Positions 33,190-37,822 of a stretch of DNA of 37,822 nt are shown here, piece after piece. The stretch is from Elysia marginata (taxonomy: Eukaryota; Mollusca; Gastropoda; Plakobranchidae). The stretch covers positions 310,484-348,305 of the forward strand of contig BMAT01012505.1 of the NCBI GenBank assembly GCA_019649035.1, in the 5' to 3' direction. Positions within the stretch are counted from its first letter, which is position 1, and the number at the start of each line of letters is the position of its first letter. Below the pieces are notes generated by a model, which was not told the origin of the DNA, did not search any database, and saw only the letters and a program-made list of their open reading frames with translations. The translations under genes and the position numbers were made by a program.

Positions 33190-33395
33190 ATATTTCATTT
33201 CTTTATTACATGTATTAGTGTACTTTGCTATAATATTCATAATGTTTGAATCTGCGAGCCTGACTGAGCATTGTTTATTTTCAATACATGTACAATGTAC
33301 TAACTGAACTTTGTATTGACTGAATAAAACTTGAAACTTGAAACAGTATCACACTCTATCTAAAGGAGTCTAGGCCTAAAGTTGCAATGCCTAGT

Positions 33396-33734
33396 TAGGC
33401 TTTCGAGGTTAAGTGGGTGTTCAGAAATATTTTTTTTTGAGATATTGACGCTAAAACCATTTCTGAACACTTCTCACACCTGGTTCATGTTGAAATTTCG
33501 TGTTTTTTATGTTTAATTGAAGTTGGTATGATTGCTAGGGACTTTACACATTTATACACAATTTTCTCCCTTTTCTGAAATTTCTTAAGTCTTAACCCTT
33601 CTGACTTCAAACAGCTATTACTTCAAACAGAAGCATGATAGAGATTTTCTGTTTGTTCTATTTAAAAGTAGAGAAAATAGCTTTCTGTGGTACGGTACAT
33701 CTAACTTCCTTCCAATTTGGACTTAAGACTCATT
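33396..33734 (+). repeat. Unassigned interspersed repeat, copy 2
   Basis: Direct-orientation relative of 22953-23304 (shared blocks listed there), with several small indels. It begins about 50 bp past the end of the LINE tail. No terminal inverted repeats and no coding frame evident. Confidence 0.85.
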
Positions 33735-33749
33735 ACGATTAAATGCATT

Positions 33750-36700
33750 ATTATGGCAAAGTTTTTAAAAAAATTAAGTAGCCTACATGAAAAAATGAAT
33801 TTTCACATCTTTTTACACTACATTGAACGATGACTCACCTAAAACACCACCTGTACTCTGTATTCTGTGTTCTTGTTTTCATTCAACCCTAACTGTTATG
33901 AGGCTGTTAAACATCCTTCCCTGAATTTTTAACCTACTTACCAAGTGCATATTCCATTGTGTGAAAAAAACTTTCAACATAGTTACTGAATACAGCTGTG
34001 AGTGGTTTGATTTGGTAAAAAATTTGAAGAAGAAGAAGAAAAGTGATAAGAGCAATACAGATGTGCCCACGATAATCAAAGTGCAGTATCTCCCATATGG
34101 TTTATAATTATACTGCAGATACTGTACTTTGATTGCCACAAGCACAGGTGTGCGAATATGTTGGAGAGAGGAAGGATAAGAAAGTTGAAATGAGGTGGGG
34201 AGAGATACAGACACACATACAGAAAAAATGTGATAGATAAAGGAAACAAAGATTAGAAGAAAGAGCACAGAATGAAAGGGTAAAGAATTGAAAAAGTTAA
34301 AGGAGAAAAAGGCAGTGAAAGAGTCATGGAAGAAAAAAGGAATAAAAGAGAGCAGCAAGATATACAGAGGATAGTAATTTAAAGATGAACAAGATAGATT
34401 TTCTATGAAAAAAAGAGAGACAGAAAGCGATAGAGAATGGAAAGCAATTTGTGTCTTGCACAAACTACTTAAAAGAAATTTAAAATAAGCTTTTCGTAAC
34501 AAGTCAAATGAATGAACACACATGATGATTTTTTCAATGTTGGAATTAGAACAAAAATATTTCTAAAAACAGGAACAAAATAGAAAACCCATACTTCAAC
34601 TTTTGACTTTTTTATTCAGTCATATAAAATCCTTAAATAAAATCTCTTCCTTTAAAATCCATATCAAATCTTTTGTTTTATATAAAAACCATACTCAAAC
34701 ACAAAATTGATGGTTGAATAGATACATGTAACATGTTGCATAGGCATTTCATCTGTTTTGAAAATAAAAAAAAATAATGTAAGCTTTTCGTGTGTATAGC
34801 TAGGACTCACTAAGCTATACATTTATTGCCAGAACAGTTTAAAAGCATCAGTCAATATTAGAAATGCTCAGAAAAGCCTAAACTTTATATCCACTAAGTC
34901 TGAAACTCAACTTTAAAATTTATCCTTACTTTTTTTTTTTTTGTTTATTTTTTTACAGACCTAAACAAAGACTAAATGTAATGGTTGTTGGAAATATTAA
35001 AGAAAGAGAATTAGAAACAAAGAATTGTTCCGCTTTTTATATTGCTAGTGTAGTTAAGGGTCGAAATATTATTATTCCCAATGAAAAAACACCATGACAC
35101 CAAAACCAACATGTTTATGAAAATATTTTTCTAAATACCAATCACTGAGTTTTTGAAGCAATCTTGACAATAGAATCATTGTTGGTGGTTCAATTATGTC
35201 TATTTGTTTTTAATTATTCTCTTGTAAGTTTGCTCAATGGTTGCATAATCGCATTAGATAACTACCCTCCCCTCACTCCCCCTAGCAACTTATCTAATTC
35301 TTATTCATTTTTTTTTAAATGAAACTTTGCAATATCCAAAACTTCTATTTGAATGGGTATTTAGAACAATCAAATAAGTGTAATAAACAATTTTTCTGTA
35401 CCGATAACATATAATTGAATAAGTATTTTTTCTGTTAAACTTCATACTAAGTGGATACAGTTTTAACATTTAATGATGTATTTTTACTGCAAGTTGGAAT
35501 GTGAATCATTACGAAATATAGAGTATTTTCAATAGCTGTCTCGCAACAAGTGAACATGAGTTGACTGTTGTAGTTTTCATGTTATGAGACAGGGATATTT
35601 TAAACAATGCACTTTTCTGAGCTCCCATATGTTGAAAAGTGCGTGAAATTATCAAATTTTCATGAAAAGTAATTAGAACTTCTTTTCATTCAAAGAGGAA
35701 CACATCTACTTTTTAAAAGCAATTTCTAAAAAAAAAGTTTCCAACTCATTCACACCAAGTAATAACAAGACAATTGAGTCGATTCTACAACCTCATCAGT
35801 TGGACACAAATCAAAGATTCATAAATACAAGTAGAGTATGGCACATTTTTGCATATAAAATATAGGCCTGCAGCAAAACATAACAGAAAAAAAAACATAC
35901 TGACAAAACATACAAGAGTCCAGATAACAAAATCAACAGTAACAAAGACATAAATGAAATAAGTTCACTTGTATTAAGAAGCTGTGGGAAATGAGGCACA
36001 AGACGAGCACTTTTCTTTTGATTTATAGGCTTATAGAGAAGAAGAAAAACTAGCAAGCGACAAGAACTACTTCTGCTGAAATATCTAAATACCTTCAACC
36101 TAAATATCTCAGGATACAAAACATTTAAACATTAAAAAAAAAATAAATGATAGTATTCAAAAATGCTCTTCCTTAGCTTGTCTTGTCAAAATTCTGACTT
36201 GCCTCTAATTTTCTCTGACTTTGACACAATCATCAATAACACAAAGGATAATAAACCAACAAAAGGTAAAACAATTTAATGTCACAACTCTAAGAATTCT
36301 TGAGAGTCATTTGATAAAACATGTTATAAGGTTGAAAAACATATTCCTGTCACTTTGAAAGAGATAATCACCTTCACTCAAACATTACCAGTTTAAAATT
36401 CAGGCAAAAGATTTGAACACATATCAAAACATCGCACTTCATGTTACATTCATATCATTTCACCAACATGACACACTTGTCCACCAGTTACACTTATTGA
36501 AATTTCTCTCTCTCTTTCCCATGCAAATACACCAAAATGTACAAAAAGTAAATAAAAAACAAAAACAGAAACGTGAGATTATCAATAGACATTATATTTA
36601 TATCTACAGGCAGTAAAATGACATGTAGATTATACTATAAAAAATAGGCCTTCTAAGTTAATCTGTTCAGCCCATGTCTTTAAGCTTTACATAAAAAAAA

Positions 36701-37822
36701 GTAAACAAAGTGGATAGGTAGACTCCGGGGCCTACCAAGCAAAAATCTAAGTTTTAGGATATTTGGACCCCACAGTGGGCTGGATTAATGTAAAGCTGTC
36801 TAATTCAATTTTAAGTAACATTGTCATAATAGAATGACCAAAAAGTCTTTGATTCCTTTACCCTTTAGAAATTTTTATATGTTTAATCTTTAATTAGAGA
36901 TACCTTAATATTTGACTAAATTCAGAGCAACATTTTCACTTGGAAACACGATATTTTTCTTTTTTGAATAGCACACTGTATGGATGCTAGGAGTAGAATC
37001 TAGATTTAGATCGAATTTAACTTGGTTTACAACTTGATTTTTACAATTATATCCTAAATTGCCTTGCTTGTGAAGTTGAAACCAATTACCTCACAACCTG
37101 GAATACAAAACAGGGGATTTTCCCAGAACATTGCTATTGCTAGGGGACAAGATAACGAATCCTAGATTTTAGTTGCCTGGGGTGTGCTTTATTCCAATAG
37201 GGATGCAATGAAAAAAGCTGGACATTGACCTAAAAATGATGGTTCAAAAAAAATTCCAAGTGGGACTGACGTCGATAAAGATTGAATAGGTCTCTTTAAG
37301 TTTCCAGATTAATGGTAGAAGCACTGAAAATGCCGCATTGAATCAGTGCATGTATCATTTTATACTACATTCGCATTTTGTGCGATCTTAATCTGGATCT
37401 ACCAAGAGCAGTATCTAGGTCAGTATTTAAAACTGTATCCCTTTGTTTTATCCAAAAGTCCTTGTTTGCATTTAAAATGGTATTTTCTCTCTCTCCCTCT
37501 GTGTGCATGTGTCTCTCCCTCTGAAGATCATGTAAAAGCAGGCCGTCTATCTAGATGATCTATGTACCTTATCTTTCCCATTAAAAATCAATGAATTTTT
37601 ACTTCTTTTCAAGAATCATTGAAGTGGTAGAAAAAGAGGAAGAAGAAAAGTTCATAAGAGGCAGAAGTAAAACATGTATAACTATAAGTATAAGTCCTAC
37701 AAAAGTAGTCAAGTTGAGCTGATACAAATGGAAATAACAACTTTAATTGAATTTCCTCTTGGCATTTGTCGAAAGTTAAGATATTAGAGCTACCAACCAT
37801 TGATCCACCTTCTAGTAATTAA
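33750..37822. other. Right-hand region without recognised genes
   Basis: Apart from the hairpin at 34074, about 4 kb of AT-rich sequence. 34140-34450 is purine-rich low complexity, which produces a 214-codon Phe/Leu/Ser-rich open frame on the minus strand that I do not believe. No exon, tRNA-like head or transposon terminus recognised. Confidence 0.45.
34074..34134. ncRNA. 18-bp hairpin, candidate only
   Basis: AATCAAAGTGCAGTATCT (34074-34091) pairs with AGATACTGTACTTTGATT (34117-34134) along all 18 positions, with one G-U, around a 25-nt loop. Pairing is weak outside the stem. Stem length is a little short for a canonical microRNA precursor. It may equally be a remnant of a palindromic MITE. 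No evidence of transcription. Confidence 0.25.

Larger units (their letters stand above)
32064..33344 (+). mobile_element. 5'-truncated non-LTR retrotransposon with (TTGAAAC)n tail
   Basis: Covers the RT fragment, a 350-bp 3' UTR with a GA microsatellite, an AATAAA at 33323, and a short terminal repeat AACTTGAAACTTGAAAC. The 5' border is approximate. No target-site duplication found by eye. Confidence 0.85.

Noticed and set aside
33001..33240. Leu/Ser repeat open frame
   Set aside because: Direct translation of the (GA)n microsatellite.
33879..34523. 214-codon open frame on the minus strand, rich in Phe, Leu and Ser
   Set aside because: It is the complement of a purine-rich low-complexity tract and contains the 34074 hairpin; no domain and no codon pattern of a real gene.
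1..37822. CRISPR arrays, operons, phage or bacterial contamination
   Set aside because: No regularly spaced identical repeats; genes are intron-split with animal splice sites, so the window is eukaryotic throughout.

Overview
This is animal nuclear DNA: AT-rich, intron-split genes, and dense short mobile elements. It looks like a lophotrochozoan, most likely a mollusc and perhaps a gastropod. That guess rests on overall texture (TAGATC-rich tracts, tRNA-derived SINEs, TTAA- and TA-flanked MITEs) and on SBDS diverging moderately from vertebrates. It is an inference, not a proof. A 20-base run of N at 15078-15097 marks an assembly gap.

Two genes can be reconstructed exon by exon, both on the minus strand. 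The first (15740 down to 5660) encodes a 602-residue nuclear-type protein with a paired Cys/His zinc-finger module at the N terminus, a short coiled coil and a long Gln/Asp/Ser-rich tail. Its seven coding exons join in frame, beginning with a 7-codon first exon. I could not assign it to a named family. The second (29309 down to 21402) is SBDS, the conserved ribosome-maturation factor. Its six coding exons give 252 residues with intact splice sites.

The rest is mainly transposon landscape. At least six elements or remnants have pogo/Tigger-like termini (5349, 11813, 12382, 14406, 18594, 23327), and their interiors carry subfamily-specific iterated motifs. One TTAA-flanked piggyBac-like MITE lies at 8549. 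There are two tRNA-derived SINE families: SINE-A at 2326 and 10896, and SINE-B at 14606, 24657 and 31542, the last complete with a 12-bp target-site duplication. Two LINE 3' ends are present, a frameshifted one with a (TTA)n tail (29931-30421) and a 5'-truncated one with an intact reading frame and a (TTGAAAC)n tail (32070-33344). A previously unassigned interspersed repeat occurs twice in direct orientation (22953 and 33396).

The observations most worth a second look are a 69-codon frame on the minus strand at 13954-13746, broken only by one base in an A6 run, lying in the zinc-finger gene's first intron; an 18-bp hairpin at 34074-34134; two coding-like fossils (17870-18135, 26353-26475); and the MITE subterminal motif arrays. 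I found no gene cluster, CRISPR array, RNA gene or other system that would count as a new biological machine. The final 4 kb holds no recognisable gene.
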